Part shown: positions 49,954-59,182 of the stretch, one piece after another
How positions within the stretch are numbered: the stretch's first letter is position 1
How the letters are laid out: each line of letters starts with the position of its first letter
Assembly: GCA_019056435.1 (NCBI GenBank)
Contig: CP077641.1
Location: 682,001 to 746,000, forward strand
Direction of reading: 5' to 3'
Length of the DNA stretch: 64,000 bases
Source: Stutzerimonas stutzeri
GTDB taxonomy: Bacteria; Pseudomonadota; Gammaproteobacteria; Pseudomonadales; Pseudomonadaceae
The notes under the pieces: generated by a model
What the model saw: the letters and a program-made list of their open reading frames with translations, nothing else
Database searches by the model: none
Told to the model about the DNA's origin: nothing
Program-made: the position numbers and the translations under genes

Positions 49954-52056
49954 ATGACGCCACCCGGCCGTCTGACGCCGCGCCTGCTGCTCGCCTGCGC
50001 CGGCCTGCTGACAGCCTGCGCGCTCTATCTCGCCGAACCCGCGCTGCTGCAGACGCTGCGCAACGCACTGTTCGATCAGTACCAACGCTGGCAGCCGCGT
50101 ACGCCACCGGCTCAATCGCCAGTGCGGGTACTGGATATCGACGAGGAAAGCCTCGCCCGCCTGGGCCAGTGGCCCTGGCCCCGTGACCGAATGGCGCAAC
50201 TGCTCGAACGGCTGAGGCAGGCCGGCGCCGCCGTCGTGGTCTTCGACGTGCTTTTCGCCGAAGCCGACCGCAGCGCGGCGGCGCACCTGTATGCACAGCT
50301 ACCCGCCGATGTTGCGGCGCAGCTCGATCAGTTGCCGGACCCGGACGAAATCTTCGCCACCGCGCTGGCACAGCAACCCGCCGTGCTCGGTTTCGCTGCG
50401 ACTCGCACCCCCACCTCCAACCTTCCGCAAAGCCGGTTCGCGGTTCGGCTGACCGCCGAGGCCGGCGCGCCCAGCGTGCCCGGCTATGCCGGTGCCGTCG
50501 TCCCCTTGTCGGCCCTGGGCCGCAACGCCTTGGGCACTGGCGCGATGACGTTCGAGTCCGACCAGGACGGCGTGGTACGCCGCGTTCCATTGATGATCCG
50601 AGTCGGTGACCATCTCTGGCCTTCGTTGACCGCTGAAGCGCTGCGCGTCTATCTGCAGCAGTCCCTCTACCGCGTCGACGCTAACCGGCACGGGGCATTG
50701 TCCGAGCTGGGAATTGGCAACCTTCGGCTGCCGACCAACCGACGTGGCGAGCTCTGGATTCATTACCGCGAGGACATGTCGGCGCAACGCCTACCCGCCT
50801 GGCAGGTTCTCGAGGGGCACGCCGCCCCGCACGTGAAAGGCGCCGTCGTGCTCGTCGGCAGTTCGGCGCAGGGCCTGCAGGATCTGCGCTTCAGTCCCCT
50901 CGGGGGCATGATTCCCGGTGTGGAGGTGCATGCCCAGGCGATCGAGCAGGCCTTGTCGGGCACCCCGCTGCAACGCCCTCATTGGGCCGCGCCGCTGGAA
51001 GCCGCGACCCTGTTGCTCGCCGCACTGCTGCTCTGTGCGCTGACGCTCGGTACTGGCGCGCTGACCGGTGCGCTCACGGCCACCACCCTGCTCGCCACGC
51101 TCAACCTTGGCGCCTGGTGGGCTTATTCACGGCACGGCCTGCTGCTCGATGCCTTCAATCCCTCCATCGGCCTGCTGCTTGCCTACCTGGGTGCGAGCAT
51201 TGCCCGCCACCTCGCCAGCGAGCGCCAGCAACGCTGGGTCCGCGGTGCCTTTTCCCGCTATATCTCGCCCAACCTCGTCGAGTATCTGGTGCGCCACCCC
51301 GAGCAACTGCGCCTGGGCGGTGAGCGCCGACATTGCAGCTTCGTCTTCACCGACCTGACGGATTCCACCCGCCTGATGGATGGCCAGCCGCCTGAGCGCG
51401 TGGTCAGCCTGCTCAACGACTACCTGGACGGCATCATCCAGATTGCCTTTCGTCACGAGGGGACGCTGGAGCGCATCATGGGCGACGGCATGGCGATCCT
51501 CTTCTCCGCCCCCCTCGCCCAGCCCGATCATCAGCGCCGCGCCCTCGCCTGCGCCCTGGAAATCCGCCGTTTCACCCGCGAGCACGCCGCCGCCCGGCAA
51601 GCGGCCGGTGTCGCCCTTGGCTGCACCCGCATCGGGGTCCACAGCGGGGAGGTGGTCGTCGGTAATTTCGGGGGATCCACGCTGTTCGACTACCGCGCGC
51701 TGGGCGATGCGGTCAACGTTGCTGCACGCCTGGAGAATCTCAATCGGCACCTGGGTACCGACCTGTGCGTCTCGCAGGCGATCCGCGACGCCAATCCGGC
51801 CCAGCCGATGCGGCCGATCGGCGACGTACAGCTCAAAGGCAAGGCGGCCCCCATCCGCCTCTACGAACCCTGCGAGTCAATGCCCGACGAAGCCTACGAG
51901 GCGGCGTTCGCCCTGATCGCGACCGACAGCGACCGCGCACGGTCTGCGTTCGAACAGTTGCAGGCACAGCGGCCAGACGATGGTCTGGTGAGCTTCCAGC
52001 TGGAGCGACTTCGGGCGGGGGTGTGCAGCGAACGCATCGTGATGACGGCGAAGTAG
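49954..52056 (+). CDS. CHASE2 domain adenylate/guanylate cyclase
   Basis: 700 residues from the ATG at 49954, with GGAG upstream. One N-terminal helix, a periplasmic CHASE2 domain (~35-330; RVLDIDEESLARLGQWPWPR), two or three C-terminal membrane helices (~335-410) and a class III cyclase domain (~445-620). Both metal aspartates are present (VFTDLTDST, MGDGMAILF), as is the catalytic ALGDAVNVAARLE. The base-selecting Lys normally preceding GD is Arg (GTLERIMGD). Makes cAMP or possibly cGMP on an extracytoplasmic signal. 3' end converges with an OmpA/FecR pair. Confidence 0.87.
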   Translation: MTPPGRLTPRLLLACAGLLTACALYLAEPALLQTLRNALFDQYQRWQPRTPPAQSPVRVLDIDEESLARLGQWPWPRDRMAQLLERLRQAGAAVVVFDVLFAEADRSAAAHLYAQLPADVAAQLDQLPDPDEIFATALAQQPAVLGFAATRTPTSNLPQSRFAVRLTAEAGAPSVPGYAGAVVPLSALGRNALGTGAMTFESDQDGVVRRVPLMIRVGDHLWPSLTAEALRVYLQQSLYRVDANRHGALSELGIGNLRLPTNRRGELWIHYREDMSAQRLPAWQVLEGHAAPHVKGAVVLVGSSAQGLQDLRFSPLGGMIPGVEVHAQAIEQALSGTPLQRPHWAAPLEAATLLLAALLLCALTLGTGALTGALTATTLLATLNLGAWWAYSRHGLLLDAFNPSIGLLLAYLGASIARHLASERQQRWVRGAFSRYISPNLVEYLVRHPEQLRLGGERRHCSFVFTDLTDSTRLMDGQPPERVVSLLNDYLDGIIQIAFRHEGTLERIMGDGMAILFSAPLAQPDHQRRALACALEIRRFTREHAAARQAAGVALGCTRIGVHSGEVVVGNFGGSTLFDYRALGDAVNVAARLENLNRHLGTDLCVSQAIRDANPAQPMRPIGDVQLKGKAAPIRLYEPCESMPDEAYEAAFALIATDSDRARSAFEQLQAQRPDDGLVSFQLERLRAGVCSERIVMTAK

Positions 52057-52062
52057 GCGCGT

Positions 52063-52657
52063 TCAGCGCACGCTGATCTCGACCCGCCGGTTACGCGGCT
52101 CGGACACGCCGTCTGGTGTCGGGATCAGCAGGTTCCGCTCGCCGTGGGACGCGACCCGGAGATCGATGACCTCGATGTGCCGGCTGCGCAGCAGCTCGGC
52201 AACCGCTGTGGCGCGGATCAGACCAAGCTGCTCGTTCCACAGCGGCCCGCTGAGGGTATCCGTATGCCCGATCACCGACACCGCCGAAGGACCGCGCAGG
52301 CGGATCGCCTCGACAACATGCTCGATGGCCTGCTTAGACGGCTCCGGTGAGCTCGGCACTGCCGATCTCGAAGTACAGCTGAAAGCGTTGCGGCAGTACC
52401 GGCTGCGCCGCAAGAGCCTCGGAAAAATCGCGGGCGATGCGCAGATCGCCGACCTCGAAAGGCCCGGCACCGATGCCCAGCGAGCCTATCTTCGCGCCCT
52501 GATGCTTACGATCGAGTCGCGTCTGGCCGCGTGCATCATCGATGACCACCGCACCCGTCGTACCGTCGGGGCTCTCCAGGAGGACAACGTAGTCCCCGGT
52601 GGCACAACCCGAAGCCAGCATGACGAAGCCGCACAGCCCCAGCAGGTTTCGTCGCAT
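52063..52657 (-). CDS. OmpA family lipoprotein, frameshifted
   Basis: Start ATG at 52655-52657; lipobox MLASGC. The N-terminal part (DYVVLLESPDGTTGAVVID) has a FecR-partner-like beta-rich segment; the C-terminal OmpA-like peptidoglycan-binding domain has SVIGHTDTLSGPLWNEQLGL and SHGERNLLIPTPDGVSEPRNRRVEI. The two halves are in different frames, joined at 52341-52350 (ELTG/PEPSK). The offset needs two more bases in the C run (reading ELTPEPSKQAIEH) or one fewer. About 198 aa when restored. Starts 6 bases after the FecR stop; probable outer-membrane anchor for the same envelope sensor. Confidence 0.82.
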
Positions 52658-52662
52658 TCGCC

Positions 52663-53139
52663 TCACTCGCCGACCTTGACCAGAAAATGCGTGCCGCGCA
52701 CACCGATGGTGCCGGTCGGCGTCTTCAGCTCGACCGCCTCGGGCTTGAGCTTGGCGATCACCCCGGAGATGAAGTTGAGCGTGCCCTGGGTGATACGGGC
52801 GCTGAGCCTGAGCTCCTCGCGGGCCGGCTCGAACGCGTAGTCGTCGAGGATGAATTCGCTGTTCGGCCCGAACGACATCACCGTATTGTCGCTCAGCGTC
52901 ACGCCCATCGCGCCGCCGGGGCCGGTTCGCAGGGTCGCGCCGGGTATGATCGCCTGGCCGACGCGCGCTTCGATGGTCTGACCTCGGCTGGTGACGCTGG
53001 CTTCACCCTGTACCTTCATGATGTAGCCGACCGGCTCGCCCACGACATCCTCCGCCGTCGCCCAAGCCGGCACGGCCAACAGGCCAAGGACGAGTACTGT
53101 TCGGGCAAATTTCGACACTGCATCCATCTTCGAGACCAT
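52663..53139 (-). CDS. FecR domain-containing periplasmic protein
   Basis: 158 residues from the ATG at 53137-53139. Signal peptide ends near PAWATAED; the FecR fold follows (GQTIEARVGQAIIPGATLRTGPGG, LSDNTVMSFGPNSEFILDDY, LKTPTGTIGVRGTHFLVKV). No membrane helix or sigma/anti-sigma partner, so not a classical FecR anti-sigma regulator. Such stand-alone FecR proteins accompany CHASE2 cyclases and OmpA lipoproteins and may feed them envelope signals. First gene of the FecR-OmpA pair. Confidence 0.85.
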   Translation of the reverse strand: MVSKMDAVSKFARTVLVLGLLAVPAWATAEDVVGEPVGYIMKVQGEASVTSRGQTIEARVGQAIIPGATLRTGPGGAMGVTLSDNTVMSFGPNSEFILDDYAFEPAREELRLSARITQGTLNFISGVIAKLKPEAVELKTPTGTIGVRGTHFLVKVGE

Positions 53140-53255
53140 GATCAATGTACTCTCCCTAGCTGGCCAAAGGCCTGCGACATGGCGCACCTGCCGCCGCGTG
53201 GTGTGGTCGCCATCATTTCTGGCACATCCGTCAAGTAACCGCCGCAGGATGCAGT

Positions 53256-55349
53256 ATGACCTCCAGCAAATACAAGCTCAGCTACGAAACCTGGGCCGCA
53301 GTGCTCGTTGCCACCTTCGTGCTCCTGCCAACCGTACCGGCTCTGATGCTGGTTGGCTTCGAATGGTTCGATCTTCGCCGCCTGCTGCTCACCGAATTGC
53401 TGATCATGTTTTTTGGCCTGCCGCTCTTGTTCGGTGGCCTGGCGACGCTGCGCCGCTCACTGCATGCCTTCGCCGAAGATGCCAGACGCATCCGCGAGCT
53501 CGACTTCAGCAGCCGCGAGCGCCCCGCCTCGCCGATCCGCGAACTGGACGATCTGCACCACCAGCACGATGCTATGCGCCGCTCCCTGCAGGCACAGAAC
53601 CACGCCCTCGAACAGGCTCAGGAAAAGCTCGCCGGCCTGGTCGAGAATGGTTTGCTGCTGTCCTCCGAGCGTGACAGGCACCGACTGCTCCAGCACATCC
53701 TCCTGCAGGGCAAGCGTATCTGTAACGCCGATGCCGCCACCCTTTACCTGATGACCGATCACGACAGCCTGCGCTTTGCCCAGCGCTCGAAGGCCGACCC
53801 GCTGCCTGCCTTCGAGTTGCCGCTGCACGACCCGGTCACCGGACAGCCCAACGAGCAGCACGTGTCGACCTATGTGGCGCTGCGCAAGGAAACCGTGGTC
53901 ATCGATGACGTCTACCGCGAGGATCGCTTCGACCTCTCCGGTACACGGCACTTCGACCTGGAGTCCGGCTATCGGACGGTATCGATGCTCTGCGTGCCGC
54001 TGGTTGGCCACAGCGGCGAGGTACTGGGCGTTCTGCAGTTCATGAATGCCATGGACCCCACGACTCGCACACCGACCCGCTTCTCCCGCCAGAATCTGAG
54101 GTTCGTCGAAGCGCTGGCGTCGCAGTCGGCCGTCGCCCTCGAAAACCAGAACCTCATCGACTCACAGACGGCGCTGATCGACGCCATGATTGAGATTCTC
54201 GCTGGCGCCATCGACGCCAAGAGCGCACACACTGGCGGGCACTGCGCCCGCGTGCCGGAGCTCGCCATGTTGCTGGCCGAGCAGGCCAGCGCCGCCGAGC
54301 AGGGCCCGCTGGCGGCGTTCCGGTTCGAGACCGAGGAGCAGTGGCGGGAGTTTCGCATCGGCGCCTGGCTGCACGACTGCGGCAAGATCACCACGCCCGA
54401 GCACCTCGTCGACAAGTCGACCAAGCTGGAAACGCTCTACAACCGCATCCACGAGATTCGCCTGCGTTTCGAAGTGCTTCTGCGTGACGCCATGATCGAG
54501 CGCCTCCAGGCACTGGCCGCCGGCGCACCGAGCGAAACCGTGGAGGCCCGCCACGCCGAGACGGTCGCTCGGCTGCATGACGAATTCGCCTTCGTCGCCG
54601 CCTGCAACATCGGAGGCGAGCAGATGGCGCCGGAAACCATCGAGCGCCTGCAGCGGATCGGCGAACAGGGCTGGACCCGCCATTTCGATGATCGTCTGGG
54701 GATTTCGCACGAAGAGGCGGCGCGCTTGGCAGACGTCCCGCGTCCGCCTTTGCCAACTACCGAACGGCTATTGGCGGACAAACCCGAACACCGCATCCCA
54801 CGCCCGCCGACCAAAGCCCAGGACCCTCGCTACGGATTCAAGATGACGGTGCCCGAATACCAGGCGAATCTGGGCGAGCTGTACAACCTGAGCGTGCGTC
54901 GCGGCACGCTGACGGCCGAAGAGCGGTTCACGGTCAACGAACACATCGTGCAGACCATCGTGATGCTGGAGAACCTGCCCTTTCCCCGCAACCTGCAACG
55001 CGTGCCCGAATACGCCGGCACGCATCACGAGACGCTGCTCGGTACCGGCTACCCGCGCCAACTGGGGCCGGAACAGCTGTCGATCCCGGCGCGGATCATG
55101 GCCATCGCCGACATCTTCGAGGCATTGACCGCCTGTGATCGCCCATACAAGCAGGCCAAGCCGCTGAGCGAGTCGCTTCGCATCCTGGCCGGCCTGCGCG
55201 ACAGCGGCCACATCGACGCCGACCTGTTCGCCCTGTTCCTCACCTCCGGGCTGCACCTGACCTACGGCGCCCGCCATCTCAAGCCCGAGCAGATGGACCA
55301 GGTGGACATCGCCGAGCTGCTGCAGCCTCCGGCGTCGCCCGTGGCGTGA
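53256..55349 (+). CDS. GAF and HD-GYP domain protein (putative cyclic dinucleotide phosphodiesterase)
   Basis: 697 residues: two N-terminal membrane helices (AAVLVATFVLLPTVPALMLV; LLLTELLIMFFGLPLLFGGL), a coiled coil, a GAF domain at ~140-300 (RICNADAATLYLMTDHDSLR) and an HD-GYP domain at ~310-680. The latter has GAIDAKSAHTGGHCARV, HDCGKITTPEHLVDK, HHETLLGTGYP and ADIFEALTACDRPYK, the full metal and GYP set, with an unusual ~170-residue insertion between HDCGK and HHE. Likely degrades c-di-GMP. Divergent from the FecR-OmpA genes. Confidence 0.88.
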   Translation: MTSSKYKLSYETWAAVLVATFVLLPTVPALMLVGFEWFDLRRLLLTELLIMFFGLPLLFGGLATLRRSLHAFAEDARRIRELDFSSRERPASPIRELDDLHHQHDAMRRSLQAQNHALEQAQEKLAGLVENGLLLSSERDRHRLLQHILLQGKRICNADAATLYLMTDHDSLRFAQRSKADPLPAFELPLHDPVTGQPNEQHVSTYVALRKETVVIDDVYREDRFDLSGTRHFDLESGYRTVSMLCVPLVGHSGEVLGVLQFMNAMDPTTRTPTRFSRQNLRFVEALASQSAVALENQNLIDSQTALIDAMIEILAGAIDAKSAHTGGHCARVPELAMLLAEQASAAEQGPLAAFRFETEEQWREFRIGAWLHDCGKITTPEHLVDKSTKLETLYNRIHEIRLRFEVLLRDAMIERLQALAAGAPSETVEARHAETVARLHDEFAFVAACNIGGEQMAPETIERLQRIGEQGWTRHFDDRLGISHEEAARLADVPRPPLPTTERLLADKPEHRIPRPPTKAQDPRYGFKMTVPEYQANLGELYNLSVRRGTLTAEERFTVNEHIVQTIVMLENLPFPRNLQRVPEYAGTHHETLLGTGYPRQLGPEQLSIPARIMAIADIFEALTACDRPYKQAKPLSESLRILAGLRDSGHIDADLFALFLTSGLHLTYGARHLKPEQMDQVDIAELLQPPASPVA

Positions 55350-55365
55350 GCCCCCGCCGCGTCGC

Positions 55366-55563
55366 TCAGCTGGCGACGCGGTTTTCCCACAGGGTGGTGT
55401 CGGCGAGCTGGCAGGTGTCGACGTAGCGCGGCACGCCGCTGATCTCCTCCAGCTCGGTGGTTCCGGCCAGCTGACTGACGATGCGGTAGCGCTTGCCGGC
55501 GGTCTTGTCGTGCAACGGATATAGCGCCGCGATCTGCTGCGCGAGTTCGGTGAGGGTGGACAT
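55366..55563 (-). CDS. Small conserved hypothetical protein
   Basis: 65 residues (MSTLTELAQQIAALYPLHDK ... LWENRVAS), with no signal peptide or membrane segment and soluble composition. Codon use is normal for the window. No family recognised. Convergent with the HD-GYP gene, 16 bp apart. Confidence 0.6.
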   Translation of the reverse strand: MSTLTELAQQIAALYPLHDKTAGKRYRIVSQLAGTTELEEISGVPRYVDTCQLADTTLWENRVAS

Positions 55564-55982
55564 GGGGCGGGTACTGCTCTGGGTACGAAAAGCCAGCCTA
55601 TTTACTATGGAATCGCAGCAATTGCGCGCGGCAGCCGACGCCTAGCAGGCCGCTCATCGGAACGCCTCGCCAAGCCTCGTCAGCGCCCTCGACAAACCCC
55701 CTCATCCGCCCCCAGCGGCGACCTCTCTCGACTTGTTCCACTTGTTCTAACCGCGGCATCACCGGCTGCGCCGCGTTGGGACGGCGTGACCCGGTGCGCA
55801 CCATCGGCGGGCGCCGAAGCCCTGGGCAGCCGCCTGATCAAGTAGTCAACCGCAGGCCGAAATCCATTCCCAAAACAGGGACATAGTTCCGAGCCGCGGC
55901 GTTCTGGCACAGCCGGTGCACCTTCAAAAGCAGGCGTCATGCCCTGTTAGTACAAGTTGCTCAACCGCCAAGGTGAAGACAA
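55564..55982. other. 419-bp intergenic region upstream of the ABC/flavoprotein cluster
   Basis: Contains the sigma-54-type promoter at 55905-55920, a GGTGCGCACC palindrome near 55795 and a TTGTTCCACTTGTTC direct repeat near 55733-55747. The palindrome and repeat lie 130-190 bases upstream of the promoter, where enhancer-binding proteins usually bind. No convincing small gene or RNA seen. Confidence 0.5.
55905..55920 (+). promoter_or_regulatory. Candidate sigma-54 promoter of the ABC/flavoprotein cluster
   Basis: TGGCACAGCCGGTGCA has GG-N10-GC spacing and matches TGGCAC-N5-TTGCA except at one position. Predicted start near 55931 leaves ~52 bases of leader before the first gene. No enhancer-binding protein gene is in the window. 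Confidence 0.6.
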
Positions 55983-57352
55983 ATGGACAACCGGAATAGC
56001 CTGCTTGCGACCTCGTTACTCGGATCCGTCCTGCTGTTCAGCGGCCCGCTGGCAGCGGAAACCATCCGCATCGGTATCGGCCATCAGAGCATGGTCACCA
56101 ACACCGTTTCCGGCGGCATCGTGCTGGAGAAACTCGACCTGCTGAACAAGCACCTGCCGCACACGGGCAAGTACGCGGACGCCGACTACCGGATCGAGTT
56201 TCGCGACTACGATTCCGGCCCGCCGATCACCAACCAGATGCTCGCCGGCAAGCTCGACTTCGGTGTCATGGGCGACTACCCGCTGATCGTCAATGGCGCC
56301 AAGTTCCAGGCCACCGGCAAGCAGCAGACGCGCTTCATCGCGGTGACCGGCTACAACCTCAAGGGCACCGGCAACGGCATCGTGGTACCAAGGACTCACC
56401 CGTGCAGTCGCTTGCCGACCTCGCCGGCAAGAGCCTCTCAACGCCGGTCGGCAGTGCGGCCTGGGGCATGACGCTGAAGGTGCTGCGCGACGCTGGGCTG
56501 TCCGACAAGGTGACGCTGGTCAACCAGAGCCCACCGGTGGGCGCGGCGAACATTGCCGCCGGCAAGATCGACGCGCATGCCGACTTCTGCCCCTGGTCCG
56601 AGATCATGGAATTCCGCGGCACCGCGCGGAAGATCTACGACGGCAGCGAGGCCGGCATCCCCACCTTCCACGGCATCGTGGTGCGCGACGACTTCGCCCG
56701 GCAGTACCCCGAGGTGGTCGAGGGCGTGCTCAAGGCCACCCTGGCCGCGCAGCAATGGATCAGCGAAGACCCACGGCGCGCTGCGGAAAAGGTCGCCGAA
56801 TGGACCGGCGTGGAGAAGGAGGTGCTCTACCTCTACTTCAGCCAGGGCGGCATTTCGACCATGGAGGCCAGCATCAAGCCGCAGTGGGTCGAGGCGATGA
56901 AATACGACCACGCCCTGCTGCAGCAGGAAATGCAGATCCCCGATCTGGATTTCGCCAGCTGGATCGACGACAGCTACCTGAAGAAGGCCTACGCCGACAT
57001 GGGCCTGGACTACGCCGCCGCGGTCGCCAGCGCGGTCAGCCCGGTCGCCCGCGCGCCAGGGCGCAAACCGGCGGAGATCTGGTTCCGGGACCAGGGCATC
57101 GTCGCCTACGACAGCACCGCCGCCATGCTCGCCGCCGAAGCCGACGCCAAGGCGTCTGGCGAAACCATCAACGCCACCTACGTCTACGACAACCTCACCG
57201 GCCTGAAGCTGTTCGGCAAGGCGGCCTACCTGGTCAAGGACGCCAGCGGCGAGGTGCTGGCCTTCATGAAGAAAAGCGACTCGGAGCAGCACATCGCCCA
57301 GCACGGCGGCAGCGCCCTGCTGACCGATGCACCCGTGGCGATGCTGGACTGA
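55983..57352 (+). CDS. ABC transporter substrate-binding protein with C-terminal NosL-like domain, frameshifted
   Basis: Signal peptide (SLLATSLLGSVLLFSGPLAA|ETIRIG) then an NMT1/SsuA/TauA-type binding domain (RIGIGHQSMVTNTVSGGI, MLAGKLDFGVMGDYPLIVNG, ADLAGKSLSTPVGSAAWGM, ARQYPEVVEGVLKATL) to ~residue 355. One base missing at 56388-56389 breaks the frame; adding it gives VVPKDSPVQSLADLAG and a 456-residue protein. The last ~95 residues (AEIWFRDQGIVAYDSTAAML, YVYDNLTGLKLFGKAAYLV, SDSEQHIAQHGG) look like the second half of NosL, without its copper-binding Cys. First gene of the cluster; binds an unknown small anion or amine in the periplasm. Confidence 0.82.
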
Positions 57353-57403
57353 GCCCCTGCGCGGCCCGTGCCATGGGCCCGCCTCAAGCCGAGGAGTGAC
57401 CGC

Positions 57404-59179
57404 ATGAGCGTCAAACCGACCCCCCTGTTCGATAGCGATCCGGCAACGCCAGAGGCCGACCGGCCGCTGCTGACCGCTGCGCCGGCTCCCCAGCCAGCGC
57501 CGGTTGCCACCCCTTCCGCGCCGCGTCGCCTACCGCCGATGGCCGGGCGTTACCTGGTGCGCGTGCTGGCGCTGCTGGCAGCCTTGCTGATCTGGCACCT
57601 GGCGACCGCCACGGGCTTCAACCTGTTCATCAATTTCGAGAACGTGCCGGCACCGCTGCTGGTGGGCCAGACGCTGATCCAGCAGCTGGGCAGCAGCGAG
57701 TTCTACCTGCACATCGTCCACAGCCTGGAACGCATCGCGCTTGCCTATGCCTACGCCGTGGTGCTCGGCGTCCTTTGCGGCGTGCTGATCGGCCGTTCGC
57801 GCTGGGCCGAGGACATCCTGCTGCCCTACATCGAGCTGTTCCGGCCGATTCCGGCGGTGGCCTGGATTCCGTTGGCGATCCTGATGCTGCCAACCGAGCA
57901 GTCGAGCATCGTCTTCATCACCTTTCTCGGCGCCTTCTTCCCCATCGTGCTGAACACCGTGCACGGGGTAGAGCAGACGCCGGACGTGCTGGTGCGTGCC
58001 GCCCGCAGCCTGGGCGCCAGCGACCGGGCGATCCTCTGGCACGTGGTGATTCCCGGTGCGATGCCAAGCATCGTCGCCGGCCTGGCGATCGGCATGGGCG
58101 TAGCCTGGTTCTCGCTGCTGGCCGGCGAAATCATCAGCGGCCAATACGGCATCGGCTACTTCACCTGGACCAGCTACACCCTGGTCAAGTACCCGGAAAT
58201 CATCATCGGCATGCTCACCATCGGCGGGCTCGGCACGCTCTGCACGCTGCTCGTGCGCAAGGCCTGCGTGCCTCTGCTGCGCTGGCAGCAGCAGGGGGGG
58301 CCGGTCATGAATGCCATCGTCTCCGACAACCGCCTCGCCGTGCTCGATCACGGCCGACTGCGCGCCAAGGCCGCGGCCAAGGGCGAAGGGCGCGGCCATG
58401 TCAGCGTGCGTGCGCTGTCCATCGAATTCGACCACGCCGGCGGCAAGCGCGCCGCGGTGCAACAGGCCAGCCTGGAGATTCGCCCCGGCGAGTTCGTCTG
58501 CCTGCTCGGCCCCTCGGGTTGCGGCAAGTCGACCCTGATGAACGCCATCGCCGGCTTCGTCAAACCCACCCGCGGCGAGCTGACCGTCGACGGTCAGCCC
58601 ATCGCCGGACCCGGCCCGGACCGCGGCATGGTGTTCCAGCAGCACTCGCTGTTCCCCTGGAAAACGGTGCGCGAGAACGTCGCCTTCGGCCCGCTGATGG
58701 CCGGCGCCTCGCGGAACGAGGCCACCGGCGTGGCGCGCACCTTCCTTTCGCTGGTGGGGCTCGCCGCCTTCGAGGACGCCTACCCCGGCACCCTGTCCGG
58801 CGGCATGCAGCAGCGCGTCGGCATCGCCCGCGCGCTGGCCAACTACCCCAGCGTGCTGCTGATGGACGAGCCGTTCGGCGCACTGGACGCGCAGACCCGG
58901 ATCATGATGCAGGAGAACCTGCTGGAGATCTGGCGCGAGTTCAGAAACACCGTGGTGTTTGTCACCCACGACATCGACGAGGCGGTGTTCCTCTCCGACC
59001 GCATCGTGGTGATGAGCGCCAGCCCCGGGCGGATCATCGCCGACATCCGCGTCGAGCTGCCGCGACCGCGCGAGCAGAGCCTGCTCACCGACCCTGCCTT
59101 CATCGACTACAAGCGCCAGTGCCTGGACCTGATCCGCCAGGAAACCCTGCGCGCCTTTCAGCAGCAGAACGGAGGCTGA
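57404..59179 (+). CDS. ABC transporter permease-ATPase (apparent fusion; may be two genes)
   Basis: 591 residues from the ATG at 57404 (GAGGAG upstream). Residues ~40-300 are a SsuC/TauC-type permease with six helices and the EAA loop ARSLGASDRAILWHVVIPGA. Residues ~335-590 are an ATPase with Walker A LLGPSGCGKST, signature LSGGMQQRVGIARAL and Walker B VLLMDEPFGALDAQTR. The two halves meet at a run of seven G (58294-58300). With six G the permease would end in TGA at 58308-58310, overlapping an ATG at 58307 for the ATPase (ATGA, with a G-rich Shine-Dalgarno). In view of the other run-length errors, two coupled genes (57404-~58310 and 58307-59179) are plausible. Nitrate/sulfonate/taurine importer family. 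Confidence 0.87.
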   Translation: MSVKPTPLFDSDPATPEADRPLLTAAPAPQPAPVATPSAPRRLPPMAGRYLVRVLALLAALLIWHLATATGFNLFINFENVPAPLLVGQTLIQQLGSSEFYLHIVHSLERIALAYAYAVVLGVLCGVLIGRSRWAEDILLPYIELFRPIPAVAWIPLAILMLPTEQSSIVFITFLGAFFPIVLNTVHGVEQTPDVLVRAARSLGASDRAILWHVVIPGAMPSIVAGLAIGMGVAWFSLLAGEIISGQYGIGYFTWTSYTLVKYPEIIIGMLTIGGLGTLCTLLVRKACVPLLRWQQQGGPVMNAIVSDNRLAVLDHGRLRAKAAAKGEGRGHVSVRALSIEFDHAGGKRAAVQQASLEIRPGEFVCLLGPSGCGKSTLMNAIAGFVKPTRGELTVDGQPIAGPGPDRGMVFQQHSLFPWKTVRENVAFGPLMAGASRNEATGVARTFLSLVGLAAFEDAYPGTLSGGMQQRVGIARALANYPSVLLMDEPFGALDAQTRIMMQENLLEIWREFRNTVVFVTHDIDEAVFLSDRIVVMSASPGRIIADIRVELPRPREQSLLTDPAFIDYKRQCLDLIRQETLRAFQQQNGG

Positions 59180-59182
59180 GCC

